Source: an uncultured Spirochaetaceae bacterium (GTDB lineage Bacteria; Spirochaetota; Spirochaetia; Treponematales; Treponemataceae). Taken from it: 13,493 nt of DNA. This document shows positions 7,584 to 13,493 of the stretch, piece after piece. The DNA lies in contig CADBRC010000181.1 of NCBI GenBank assembly GCA_902796985.1, forward strand, positions 1 through 13,493, given 5' to 3'. Position numbers and translations under genes: made by a program. The notes under the pieces are model-generated. The model did no database searches, was not told the origin of the DNA, and was given only the letters and a program-made list of their open reading frames with translations. Within the stretch, counting starts at the first letter, position 1, and every line of letters starts with the position of its first letter.

Positions 7584-8213
7584 ATGAACTTCATCTTTTT
7601 GGGACCGCCAGGAGCGGGGAAGGGGACTTTGGCCGTTGACGTGGCTACCGAATACGGGATTCCCCAGATTTCGACGGGAGACATCTTCCGCGAGAACATC
7701 AAGAACGAGACTGAGCTTGGAAAGAAGGTAAAATCCATCACCGCGTCCGGCGGCCTTGTCAGTGACGACATAGTGATTGCCCTCGTGGAGGACAGAATTA
7801 AGAAGGATGACTGCAAAAACGGCTTCATCCTGGACGGCTTCCCGCGCACGATTCCCCAGGCCGAGGCATTTGAGAAAATCTGCCCGGATGTCAGGGTCAT
7901 AAACTTCGAGGCCGACAACGAGCTTATCATCGCCCGCCTGTCCAACCGCAGGGTCTGCAAAAGCTGCGGTGCCAACTACAACGCGAAGTTCCGCCCGCCC
8001 AAGGTCGAGGGCAAATGCGACAAGTGCGGCGGCGAGCTGTACACCCGTGATGACGATAAGCTTGAGGCAATCACCCACAGGCTGGAAGTCTACCGCGAGC
8101 AGACGGAGCCGCTCATCGGCTTCTACAAGAAGCTCGGCAAGATTACCGACATAGAGTCCGGCCGTGACAGCAAGGAAGTCTTCGTAGACTTCAAGAAGAT
8201 TTTCCCCAAGTAA
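7584..8213 (+). CDS. adk: Adenylate kinase (zinc-lid type)
   Basis: Adenylate kinase catalyses ATP + AMP = 2 ADP in the cytoplasm and sets the adenylate energy balance. The 209-residue protein has the P-loop GPPGAGKGT (7-15), the AMP-binding segment STGDIFR, the signature DGFPRT, and a long LID. The LID carries four cysteines, C125, C128, C145 and C148 (CxxC-X16-CxxC), as in zinc-binding adenylate kinases of Gram-positive bacteria, rather than the His/Ser/Asp set of E. coli. AGGAG lies 6 nt before the ATG. The 3' end runs 23 bp into the oppositely oriented gldFG-like gene, and the likely terminator (8325-8361) lies still deeper inside that gene. Confidence 0.97.
   Translation: MNFIFLGPPGAGKGTLAVDVATEYGIPQISTGDIFRENIKNETELGKKVKSITASGGLVSDDIVIALVEDRIKKDDCKNGFILDGFPRTIPQAEAFEKICPDVRVINFEADNELIIARLSNRRVCKSCGANYNAKFRPPKVEGKCDKCGGELYTRDDDKLEAITHRLEVYREQTEPLIGFYKKLGKITDIESGRDSKEVFVDFKKIFPK
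8175..8192. repeat. 7-bp hairpin at the adk/gldFG overlap
   Basis: GAAGTCT (8175-8181), loop TCGT, AGACTTC (8186-8192): a perfect stem inside adk that reaches into the stop codon of the leftward gene. On the leftward strand it lies immediately at the 3' end of gldFG, but no U-tract follows. It may slow polymerase or protect the mRNA end, or be coincidence in coding sequence. Confidence 0.3.
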
Positions 8214-10374
8214 GTTCGAGCCTGTGAACGAACTTTCTCCTCATAATCTTGATACTGCTGAGAACTATCGCTATCAGGATGAAGGGAAGAATAAGACAGA
8301 AGACGAAAGCCTTTCTGACATTAGAAGCCTGCCTGCCTTGAGAGAGGGATGCAGGCTTTTTCAGTTTCAGGAGAGCTTCCTGCCCTTCCAGTCGGAGGAG
8401 GCTGTCGGAGACAAATTCAAGCCCCCGTGTGTCTACCATTCCCGATGAGGCTGCTGAGAAGGCCATGATGTGTGATGAGAGGGCATACTGGTCTCCGAGC
8501 AGGTAGAATGCGGGTTTTCCCTCTCTGCGTACACAGGCGGCAAGGAAAAAGCTGCCTTTCTCTTCTCCCGGCAACGGCTTCGTGGAGACGGTGAAGGGGT
8601 TTGTCACAAGCTCCCCGCCGTCCGTCCCGGTCTGCCACGAGCCGTCCGCCGTCTTCAGCAGGCCTTCAAGCGTGTATCCTTCGCTTTCCGCCACTTCCCT
8701 GTCTCCATCCAGTGCGCAGGGCCAGAAGAGGACAAGCCCCTGGGATGCCTCTTTCTGCGGCGGGATTACTGGCCAGAGGGGGTAAGGAAGATTCTGGACA
8801 AGCGAGGGGGAATCCTGCCCCTGCAAGCTCAGCGTAAAACAAGACGGCGAGGCAGTTATGCCTTCCTTGAAGCAGATGCCGTATTTCATCAGGAGCTGAA
8901 TAAGCGTGTCGGAGGTCAGGCGTGCCGTCCAGTCCCCGCCGATGTCCACTGTATAGGGGCTGGCCGCGATGAAAGCCCTACCTCCGCCGTCGATGTAAGA
9001 GATGACAGCCTCTGCCTCCCGGAGGGATAAGTCGGATGCGCCCAAAAGAAGGAGGCATTCACCCCGGTCAGCAGGATTGAGTTTTCCTGTCAACAGGAAA
9101 GACGGGTCTTCTTCTGACGGCGAAATGCCCTGCAGTCTGAGCCAAGAAACAAGATATGGATAGTCATTGTCCAGGGAAAGGCCGTTCCCGACTATGATGT
9201 GGACTTTGTTTTCCATTCTCCTGACAAGGCTCTGAATTCGGGTGCCTAGGTCATATTCCAGCGTGTCTATTCCGAGGATGAAGGGAATAACCTCTGTCCG
9301 CCCCTTGTAGCTTATCGTGATAGCGGAAAAGACTTTTATCTGGCTCTTTCCCCCCGTTCCCTCAAGTTCTATTTCCTGTGGCAGTATACCGTAGCTTTCC
9401 AAGCGGCCTTCAAGCCCCTTGACGGCAGGATCTATGACATCATAGTCCAGTCCATGCCGTGAGTCGGTATAAATTCTCAGAAAATCCTCTATGTCCCGTA
9501 CCTGGGAATAAAGCCTCCGCAGCGTTGTGGTCCTGTAATAGGTAATTGAAAGGGGGGTGTCGGCTTCAGAAAGAAGGGTTCTGCTGAAGGGACTGACTGA
9601 GAATCGTTTACCCTTCGTCAAATCAAGCCTGAAATAAAAGACATTGCTGTCCAGTATGAGGAGGATGAGGGCACAGGCTGCAAGTGCGACCTGCCTTCGG
9701 AAATCCCAGCCGCCGGTTCCCCGCCTTTTCTGTATGGCTGCTGCCGAGCCTGCCGTGCAGAAAAGGGCACAGAACAGGTAAAAGAGCAGGTCACGGCTGT
9801 CCAAAATTCCCTTTGAGGCGGCGTCTTCATGCCAGGAAAAAGAGAGGGCCATCAGAAAGGAGGAGATGAATCGGGGCAGCCCTGCATACTGGGCAAGGCT
9901 GTGGGCAAAACTGAAGAAGGCAAGAAAAAGGGCCGAGGCTGCGAATGAAGCTCCTTTGTGTCGGAACAGGGAGAAAAAGAAGACACACAGCGCGGTTGCT
10001 ACCATAAGAAAAAGGAAAAGTCCCAGAAAGCCTGTTACTATGGCAGCCGTCTCTATGTTCCTGCTTCCCGGAAACAAAACTGGAACAGGAAGGGAAAGAA
10101 ACAGGAAGAAAGACTGTGCACTAAACAGGGCAAGGACTTCAGCAAAGGCGGCCTTCATGTCTCCTACGGGCAAAAAAAAGCGGTCGCAGGGACGGGGAAG
10201 AATTGAGGCAAAGGCAGGAACAAGCAAAATGGAAATGCGGGGAAAGAAGGCAAAGAAAGTTCCGGCAGAAAAAGCTTCCCTCAGGAAAGACAAGACGACG
10301 GAAAGACACCCGAACACCCAGAAGACGGGGCTGATGGCGAGGCGGTACAGGCAGCGTTTGTACAAGGAGCACAT
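8191..10374 (-). CDS. GldF-GldG-type ABC transporter permease/auxiliary fusion
   Basis: A 727-residue membrane protein. Residues 1 to about 215 carry several hydrophobic segments arranged like an ABC-2 permease (SPVFWVFG at the first helix, then FFAFFPRISILLVPAFAS and further helices). Another membrane helix at about 226-246 is followed by RLDLTKGKRFSVSP, the hallmark entry to the GldG / ABC-transporter auxiliary domain. Further GldG-like features are YDVIDPAV, GGKSQIKVFSAITISYKG and LEYDLGTRIQSLVRR. A long extracytoplasmic region ends in a last helix at about 689-710 and a basic tail. In gliding Bacteroidetes GldA-F-G form an ABC transporter; in other phyla homologues have unknown cargo. No ATPase gene is adjacent. 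The ATG at 10374 has no Shine-Dalgarno but lies 11 nt from a strong -10. The C-terminus overlaps adk by 23 bp. Function beyond ABC transport is not predictable. Confidence 0.8.
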   Translation of the reverse strand: MCSLYKRCLYRLAISPVFWVFGCLSVVLSFLREAFSAGTFFAFFPRISILLVPAFASILPRPCDRFFLPVGDMKAAFAEVLALFSAQSFFLFLSLPVPVLFPGSRNIETAAIVTGFLGLFLFLMVATALCVFFFSLFRHKGASFAASALFLAFFSFAHSLAQYAGLPRFISSFLMALSFSWHEDAASKGILDSRDLLFYLFCALFCTAGSAAAIQKRRGTGGWDFRRQVALAACALILLILDSNVFYFRLDLTKGKRFSVSPFSRTLLSEADTPLSITYYRTTTLRRLYSQVRDIEDFLRIYTDSRHGLDYDVIDPAVKGLEGRLESYGILPQEIELEGTGGKSQIKVFSAITISYKGRTEVIPFILGIDTLEYDLGTRIQSLVRRMENKVHIIVGNGLSLDNDYPYLVSWLRLQGISPSEEDPSFLLTGKLNPADRGECLLLLGASDLSLREAEAVISYIDGGGRAFIAASPYTVDIGGDWTARLTSDTLIQLLMKYGICFKEGITASPSCFTLSLQGQDSPSLVQNLPYPLWPVIPPQKEASQGLVLFWPCALDGDREVAESEGYTLEGLLKTADGSWQTGTDGGELVTNPFTVSTKPLPGEEKGSFFLAACVRREGKPAFYLLGDQYALSSHIMAFSAASSGMVDTRGLEFVSDSLLRLEGQEALLKLKKPASLSQGRQASNVRKAFVFCLILPFILIAIVLSSIKIMRRKFVHRLELTWGKSS
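8325..8361 (+). terminator. Probable intrinsic terminator of adk, antisense to gldFG
   Basis: AAGCCTGC (8325-8332) pairs perfectly with GCAGGCTT (8351-8358) across an 18-base loop, and the right arm runs into TTTTT (8357-8361). This is about 110 bases beyond the adk stop and entirely within the gldFG coding region on the opposite strand. The loop is long for a strong terminator. Confidence 0.5.
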
Positions 10375-10385
10375 AGGGCAAAGCC

Positions 10386-10414
10386 ATTGTAGGGGGCAGG
10401 CTCTGCCTTGTCAA
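10386..10414 (-). promoter_or_regulatory. Promoter of the gldFG-like gene (near-leaderless)
   Basis: On the leftward strand a perfect TTGACA (10414-10409), a 17-bp spacer and TACAAT (10391-10386, 5/6). Only 11 nt separate the -10 from the ATG at 10374, so initiation near 10379 leaves about 5 nt of leader. Its -35 overlaps the -35 of the xseB promoter. Confidence 0.72.
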
Positions 10415-10417
10415 GGC
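10405..10417. repeat. 13-bp palindrome holding both -35 boxes
   Basis: GCCTTGTCAAGGC is a perfect odd-centred palindrome. The rightward -35 (TTGTCA, 10408-10413) and the leftward -35 (TTGACA, 10414-10409) overlap on five bases. RNA polymerase should be unable to occupy both promoters at once, and a dimeric regulator could also use this symmetry. Confidence 0.75.
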
Positions 10418-10436
10418 TTTTTCCTTATTGTATAAT
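10408..10436 (+). promoter_or_regulatory. Promoter of xseB-mutL (leaderless)
   Basis: TTGTCA (10408-10413, 5/6), a 17-bp spacer and a perfect TATAAT (10431-10436). The ATG of xseB starts at 10443, seven bases after the last base of the -10, which is the usual transcription start position. The mRNA should therefore begin with the AUG itself. No Shine-Dalgarno precedes that codon. Confidence 0.75.
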
Positions 10437-10442
10437 GGCTTG

Positions 10443-10766
10443 ATGAGCAAATTTGAGGACAATATGCAGAGCCTTGAGAGGCTTGCGGCAGACATAAAGC
10501 GAAACGACATCACGCTTGAGGAGGCTCTGAAGGATTTTGAGGAAGGCATAAAGCTTTCCAAGAGCCTTGAGAAGGAGCTTGAGACCATCGAAGGCAAGGT
10601 AATGAAATTGATGAACACTCCCGACCTTGATGAAGACGGCGTTTCGTCCGGTGATGTTGGAGCCGCCAAACCGAAGAAAAAGACCCCCGCGAAGCCCAAG
10701 TCGGAAGGCCCCCTGCTTGACCTCTTTACGCCTTCCGGCGAGATAAACGGAACCAGAAACGCATAA
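10443..10766 (+). CDS. xseB: Exodeoxyribonuclease VII small subunit
   Basis: XseB is the small partner of XseA in exonuclease VII, which degrades single-stranded DNA from both ends; in E. coli it is one of the nucleases able to serve mismatch repair. The 107-residue protein has the typical helical pair with FEDNMQSLERL and TLEEALKDFEEGIKLSK (4-40). Residues 58-107 form an extra tail that is Lys/Pro-rich (KPKKKTPAKPK, 76-86) and ends near GPLLDLF; most family members stop near 60-80 residues. I chose ATG 10443 because it keeps the conserved FE and fits the leaderless promoter. A TTG at 10428 would lie upstream of the -10. The ATG at 10464 does have GAGGA 4 nt before it and remains a minor alternative. 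The stop overlaps the mutL start as TAATG. No xseA lies in the window. Confidence 0.9.
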   Translation: MSKFEDNMQSLERLAADIKRNDITLEEALKDFEEGIKLSKSLEKELETIEGKVMKLMNTPDLDEDGVSSGDVGAAKPKKKTPAKPKSEGPLLDLFTPSGEINGTRNA

Positions 10767-12673
10767 TGGCGGTACGGCAGCTTGACAGTGAGGTCGCCCG
10801 TAAGATAGCGGCGGGCGAGGTCATAGACCGTCCGGCCTCGATTGTCCGCGAGATGATGGACAATGCCGTTGATTCCGGAGCAAACAGGATTGACGTGGAG
10901 ATTGAGGGCGGCGGCATAGAGAAAATCCGGATACGCGATAACGGCTGCGGGATGAGCCGGGAGGACCTGGAAGCCTGCGCCCGTCCCCATGCGACAAGCA
11001 AGATACAGAGTGAGGAAGATCTTCTCAACCTGACGACCCTGGGCTTCCGGGGTGAGGCCCTGTCTTCGATGGCTGCAGTCAGCCGTCTGCAAATCATGAG
11101 CGGTCAGTGGAAGATGAACGCCTCCACGACGGAAAACCACATCCTGACTCCTTGTGCCCCAGTGGCGGGAACAATCGTGCAGACTGCTGCCCTCTTTGAG
11201 AATTTCCCCGCCCGCCGCAGCTTCCTCAAGCGGCCGGCCAGCGAGGGGATGATGTGCCGGAATACCTTTGTGGAGAAAGCCCTTCCGCGCCCGGACATTG
11301 AATTCAGCTTCACGGCAGACGGGGACGAGAAACTCCACTTGAAGGCAACGGACAGCCTTGCGAAACGTTTTACTGAGGGGATGGAGCTGTACGACAGCAC
11401 GGATTTGTTCTACGAGATAAAAGGCTCTTCGAATGATAAGGAGAAGTCCTGGAGCTTTACGCTCGTCATAGGGGAGCCTTCCGTGTTCCGCAGCAACCGG
11501 AAGGACATTTATATCTACGTGAACGGCAGGCGGATTTCGGAGTACTCTCTCATACAAGCCATCGAATATGGCTGTACGGGTTATTTTCCCAACGGAAGCC
11601 ACCCGGTCGCATGCCTTTTTGCCCAGATGGATCCCTCCCTCGTGGACTTCAATATTCACCCTGCAAAGAAAGAGGCCAAGTTCAAGGATCTCGGCCCCCT
11701 CCACCATGCGGTCTCAAGCCAGACCAAGAGCTTTTTCCGCCAGTACGGGCTCAAGAACATCGTCCTTCAGGCGGGAAGCTACGGCACGGAAGAGGCCGGA
11801 GACGAGGGCGAGATTGAAGTCGCAAGCCCGGACCTCTGGTCCGATGCCGGTTCCACTTCCTCGTATAGCCCCTCCCATCGCTCCATGGCTGAAACGGTGA
11901 CTGGCCGTTATCTGGAATCTGGCTCAAGGTCCGTCAGAAGCTACCGTGACAGGGAGCGGGGCGGCGGCTCTTTCTTTCCAAAATCACACGGGCAGGAGGC
12001 GGCGGGCGCATCGCCCTTTTACACCACGGACTTCCGTCAGGGATTCGAGGCCCTCTCAGAAAAGGTCTTCCCTGTCCGGACAGAGGCGCAGTTCAAGCCT
12101 AACTATGTGGAAAGCCCCGGTGAGGATTCCGGCGGTGTCCGCTACGTGGGAAGCGCGCTCGGGACTTTCATCATTGCACAGAAGGATGATACCCTTTATA
12201 TCATCGACCAGCACGCCGCCCATGAGCGTTACCTCTACGACAGGCTGATGGAGGAGGCCGGGCAGAAGCAGGAGCTGCTCGTTCCCTATACGGTCAGAAC
12301 GGAGTGTATTGCCGACGACAATTATCTGGAAGCGATGCGGGACAAGCTCGCTGAAGCTGGTTTTACCGGGAACAAAAAGGAAGAAGGAATCTGGGAATTT
12401 ACAAGCGTACCCGTCCGCTGGAAGGGAAACGAGGCGGATTTGGCGAAAGACCTCTTGGACAGGCGGATTTCTCCGACCGACATGATAAATGCCGTTGCCG
12501 CCTCCACGGCATGCCGGTCTGCAGTGATGGACGGCACAGTACTTGACAGTTCCATGGCTTCATGGCTTTGCAAAGCCGCCTTAGAACTGCCTGACCCGCA
12601 CTGTCCCCACGGCCGCCCCGTCTACACGACGATTACGAGGAGGCAGTTGTTCGACCTGGTAAGGCGCACGTAG
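10766..12673 (+). CDS. mutL: DNA mismatch repair protein MutL (endonuclease-type)
   Basis: MutL couples mismatch recognition by MutS to strand removal. The 635-residue protein has the GHKL ATPase motifs: IAAGEVIDRP (14-23), catalytic E29 and N33, DNGCGM (58-63), ATSKI (76-80) and GFRGEAL (93-99). A Ser/Arg/Gly-rich linker of about 110 residues lies near 335-450. The C-terminal domain has the metal-site motifs of nicking MutL proteins: DQHAAHERYLYD (481-492), ACR (582-584) and CPHGRP (613-618). The last acidic residue of DQHA(X)2E(X)4E is Asp here instead of Glu. The protein probably nicks DNA itself, as expected for a bacterium without MutH, though no genome-wide statement is possible. The ATG shares one base with the xseB stop (TAATG), so translation is coupled; it has no separate promoter. 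It ends 27 bp from the convergent yegP-like gene. Confidence 0.96.
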   Translation: MAVRQLDSEVARKIAAGEVIDRPASIVREMMDNAVDSGANRIDVEIEGGGIEKIRIRDNGCGMSREDLEACARPHATSKIQSEEDLLNLTTLGFRGEALSSMAAVSRLQIMSGQWKMNASTTENHILTPCAPVAGTIVQTAALFENFPARRSFLKRPASEGMMCRNTFVEKALPRPDIEFSFTADGDEKLHLKATDSLAKRFTEGMELYDSTDLFYEIKGSSNDKEKSWSFTLVIGEPSVFRSNRKDIYIYVNGRRISEYSLIQAIEYGCTGYFPNGSHPVACLFAQMDPSLVDFNIHPAKKEAKFKDLGPLHHAVSSQTKSFFRQYGLKNIVLQAGSYGTEEAGDEGEIEVASPDLWSDAGSTSSYSPSHRSMAETVTGRYLESGSRSVRSYRDRERGGGSFFPKSHGQEAAGASPFYTTDFRQGFEALSEKVFPVRTEAQFKPNYVESPGEDSGGVRYVGSALGTFIIAQKDDTLYIIDQHAAHERYLYDRLMEEAGQKQELLVPYTVRTECIADDNYLEAMRDKLAEAGFTGNKKEEGIWEFTSVPVRWKGNEADLAKDLLDRRISPTDMINAVAASTACRSAVMDGTVLDSSMASWLCKAALELPDPHCPHGRPVYTTITRRQLFDLVRRT

Positions 12674-12684
12674 GGAACAGTAGC

Positions 12685-12701
12685 AAAAACTTGTTTTTTT
12701 T
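12685..12701. terminator. Possible weak bidirectional terminator between convergent genes
   Basis: The 27-bp gap between mutL and the convergent yegP-like gene has A5 (12685-12689), CTTG, then T8 (12694-12701). A T-run therefore exists in both directions (T8 rightward, T5 leftward), but the only stem is AAAAAC/GTTTTT with a 2-base loop, too tight and AU-only for a standard terminator. I see no better candidate in the gap. Confidence 0.25.
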
Positions 12702-13099
12702 CAGTTTTCTGCGGGAGCCTTCCTGAGGAGGCTGTTGTCCTCTATCTTTGCGTCGGGGGCATTCTTCTTGATTGAGTTTATCCCGTTCAGGCAGGATGCA
12801 ATCGCCTTGTAGCCCTCTCCGGTGGCTATGATGCGGCCATTCGTGGCAACGAGCCGGAAACGGAACTCCCCGGCCTTGTCCTTGTAGACCTCATACTTGG
12901 GGCGGGGAAGCTTGGCGTATCCTTCCTCTGTCTGGTTCTCTACTTCGGCCCCGCAGTTTTTGACGACGCTCGAAATTCCGACCTTGCACTTGGGCTTCTG
13001 CGTGTAGACCTCGCTCGTTGCTATGATTTCTCCGTTGTTTGCCACGAGGTTGAACTTGAAGCCGTTGTTCTTTGTTCTGCTGATAACGAATTTACCCAT
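12701..13099 (-). CDS. YegP-like protein with two DUF1508 repeats
   Basis: A 132-residue soluble protein made of two tandem copies of the DUF1508 fold. Copy 1 spans about residues 3-49 (KFVISRTKNNGFKFNLVANN, then GEIIATSEVY) and copy 2 about 68-114 (KYEVYKDKAGEFRFRLVATN, then GRIIATGEGY). Each ends in a helix of the GI-S-(V/I)-K-(K/N) type. E. coli YegP has the same two-repeat layout in 110 residues; here the linker (about 50-67) is longer and the C-terminal tail is charged. The biochemical role of the family is not established as far as I know. I start at ATG 13099, not at the frame's upstream ATG 13198, because homology begins at MGKFVISR, GGAGG lies 10 nt before it (13114-13110), and a near-perfect promoter sits between the two starts. 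It is a single-gene unit, convergent with mutL and divergent from pfkA. Confidence 0.9.
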   Translation of the reverse strand: MGKFVISRTKNNGFKFNLVANNGEIIATSEVYTQKPKCKVGISSVVKNCGAEVENQTEEGYAKLPRPKYEVYKDKAGEFRFRLVATNGRIIATGEGYKAIASCLNGINSIKKNAPDAKIEDNSLLRKAPAEN

Positions 13100-13124
13100 A
13101 AAAAAGAAACCTCCACCGTAAGAT

Positions 13125-13140
13125 ATAGGATAGTTCCTAT
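13125..13140. repeat. Inverted repeat across the yegP start site
   Basis: ATAGGA (13125-13130), TAGT, TCCTAT (13135-13140): a perfect 6-bp inverted repeat covering the predicted transcription start and touching the -10. The placement is that of an operator, but no regulator is known and the repeat is short. Confidence 0.3.
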
Positions 13141-13167
13141 TATAAGGCACAAAAGGAATATTGGCAA
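13139..13167 (-). promoter_or_regulatory. Strong promoter of the yegP-like gene
   Basis: Leftward TTGCCA (13167-13162, 5/6), a 17-bp spacer and a perfect TATAAT (13144-13139). Initiation near 13132 gives a leader of about 33 nt with a GGAGG Shine-Dalgarno. Its position inside the longer open frame excludes the upstream ATG as the main start. Confidence 0.7.
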
Positions 13168-13210
13168 ATTCTTTTTCTTGTTTGCCCGTTTTGTTCATCA
13201 GTCTTGTTCC

Positions 13211-13239
13211 TTGACATAGTTACAAACTATATGTATCAT
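13211..13239 (+). promoter_or_regulatory. Promoter of pfkA (near-leaderless)
   Basis: A perfect TTGACA (13211-13216), a 17-bp spacer and TATCAT (13234-13239, 5/6). The pfkA ATG at 13249 begins 10 bases after the -10, so the leader should be 0-3 nt. No Shine-Dalgarno is present in the 9 intervening bases. Confidence 0.68.
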
Positions 13240-13248
13240 TCCTCAATC

Positions 13249-13493
13249 ATGGCACAGATTAAGAAGATAGGCGTTTTGACGAGCGGAGGCGATGCGCCGG
13301 GGATGAATGCGGCAGTCAGAGCCGTTGTCCGCACAGCCCTCGCAAGGGGAATGAAGGTTGCAGGAGTCAAGAAGGGCTATCAGGGCCTTCTGAACGAAGA
13401 AATCATAGACATGGACTCGCGCTCGGTCTCCAAGATATTGGAGCGGGGCGGAACGGTGCTCGGCACGGCCCGCAGCGAGGAATTCATGCCGGA
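13249..13493 (+). CDS. pfkA: 6-phosphofructokinase, N-terminal part (cut by window end)
   Basis: The first 81 residues of a phosphofructokinase, which phosphorylates fructose 6-phosphate in glycolysis. The sequence shows [20 protein letters not shown] (6-25) with the nucleotide-binding GGD, then KKGYQGLL, and [14 protein letters not shown] near the end, all in the places expected of the short PfkA family of E. coli type. The residues that separate ATP-dependent from pyrophosphate-dependent enzymes (GGDDT versus GGDGS) lie beyond the window, so the phosphoryl donor is not decided. It has its own promoter with almost no leader and diverges from the yegP-like gene. Confidence 0.93.
   Translation, partial: MAQIKKIGVLTSGGDAPGMNAAVRAVVRTALARGMKVAGVKKGYQGLLNEEIIDMDSRSVSKILERGGTVLGTARSEEFMP

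Noticed and set aside
9866..10435. 189-codon Lys/Arg-rich rightward frame
   Set aside because: Complement of Phe/Leu-rich membrane helices of the GldFG protein; it also runs through both promoters.
10428..10442. TTG start giving xseB five extra codons
   Set aside because: It lies upstream of the perfect TATAAT used for the gene, so it would not be in the mRNA, and it has no ribosome site.
10139..11707. 522-codon leftward open frame across xseB and mutL
   Set aside because: Shadow of mutL codon bias; it crosses the divergent promoter and the real xseB and mutL coding sequences.
13100..13198. Longer N-terminus of the YegP-like protein (33 residues)
   Set aside because: The near-consensus promoter and GGAGG lie inside it, and DUF1508 homology begins at the internal ATG.

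Overview
The window is a compact stretch of bacterial chromosome that looks spirochaetal, most likely a moderately GC-rich Treponema of the rumen/gut or pallidum-like type. This is inferred from the lipoprotein and small outer-membrane barrel encoded next to folD, the RarA protein with a long C-terminal extension, and the overall protein style; there is no rRNA or other taxonomic marker. No tRNA, rRNA, CRISPR array, insertion sequence or phage gene was seen.

Layout from left to right. Positions 1-175 hold no recognisable gene but are rich in inverted repeats. A leftward operon follows, folD > folE2 > miaB (3233 down to 176), with 7-nt and 4-nt gene overlaps; it covers one-carbon/folate metabolism, pterin synthesis and tRNA thiomethylation. 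Diverging from folD is a rightward group: a small outer-membrane beta-barrel with a very Asp-rich N-terminal stretch (3358-4149), a lipoprotein (4171-5103), a RarA/MgsA ATPase with a large extra C-terminal domain (5112-7556) and adenylate kinase (7584-8213, with its own promoter). Convergent to adk, and overlapping its 3' end, is a leftward gene for a fused GldF-GldG-type ABC transporter component (8191-10374). It diverges from the xseB-mutL operon (10443-12673). Then come a leftward YegP-like DUF1508 gene (12701-13099) and the 5' end of pfkA (13249 onward, cut by the window edge).

The most unusual structure is regulatory. The gldFG and xseB promoters are back-to-back and nearly consensus. 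Their -35 hexamers overlap on one 13-bp palindrome (10405-10417), and both start codons lie so close to the -10 boxes that the mRNAs should be leaderless or nearly so. The pfkA promoter has the same geometry. Genes with normal leaders in the same window (adk, the yegP-like gene, folD, miaB) have clear Shine-Dalgarno sequences. Two start modes therefore seem to coexist here.

No obvious new multi-gene system (defence, biosynthetic or mobile) is visible. The best candidates for new biology are the leaderless divergent promoter, the RarA fusion domain with a degenerate methyltransferase-like look, the orphan GldFG fusion, the poly-Asp outer-membrane protein with its lipoprotein partner, and the unexplained hairpin region at the left end.
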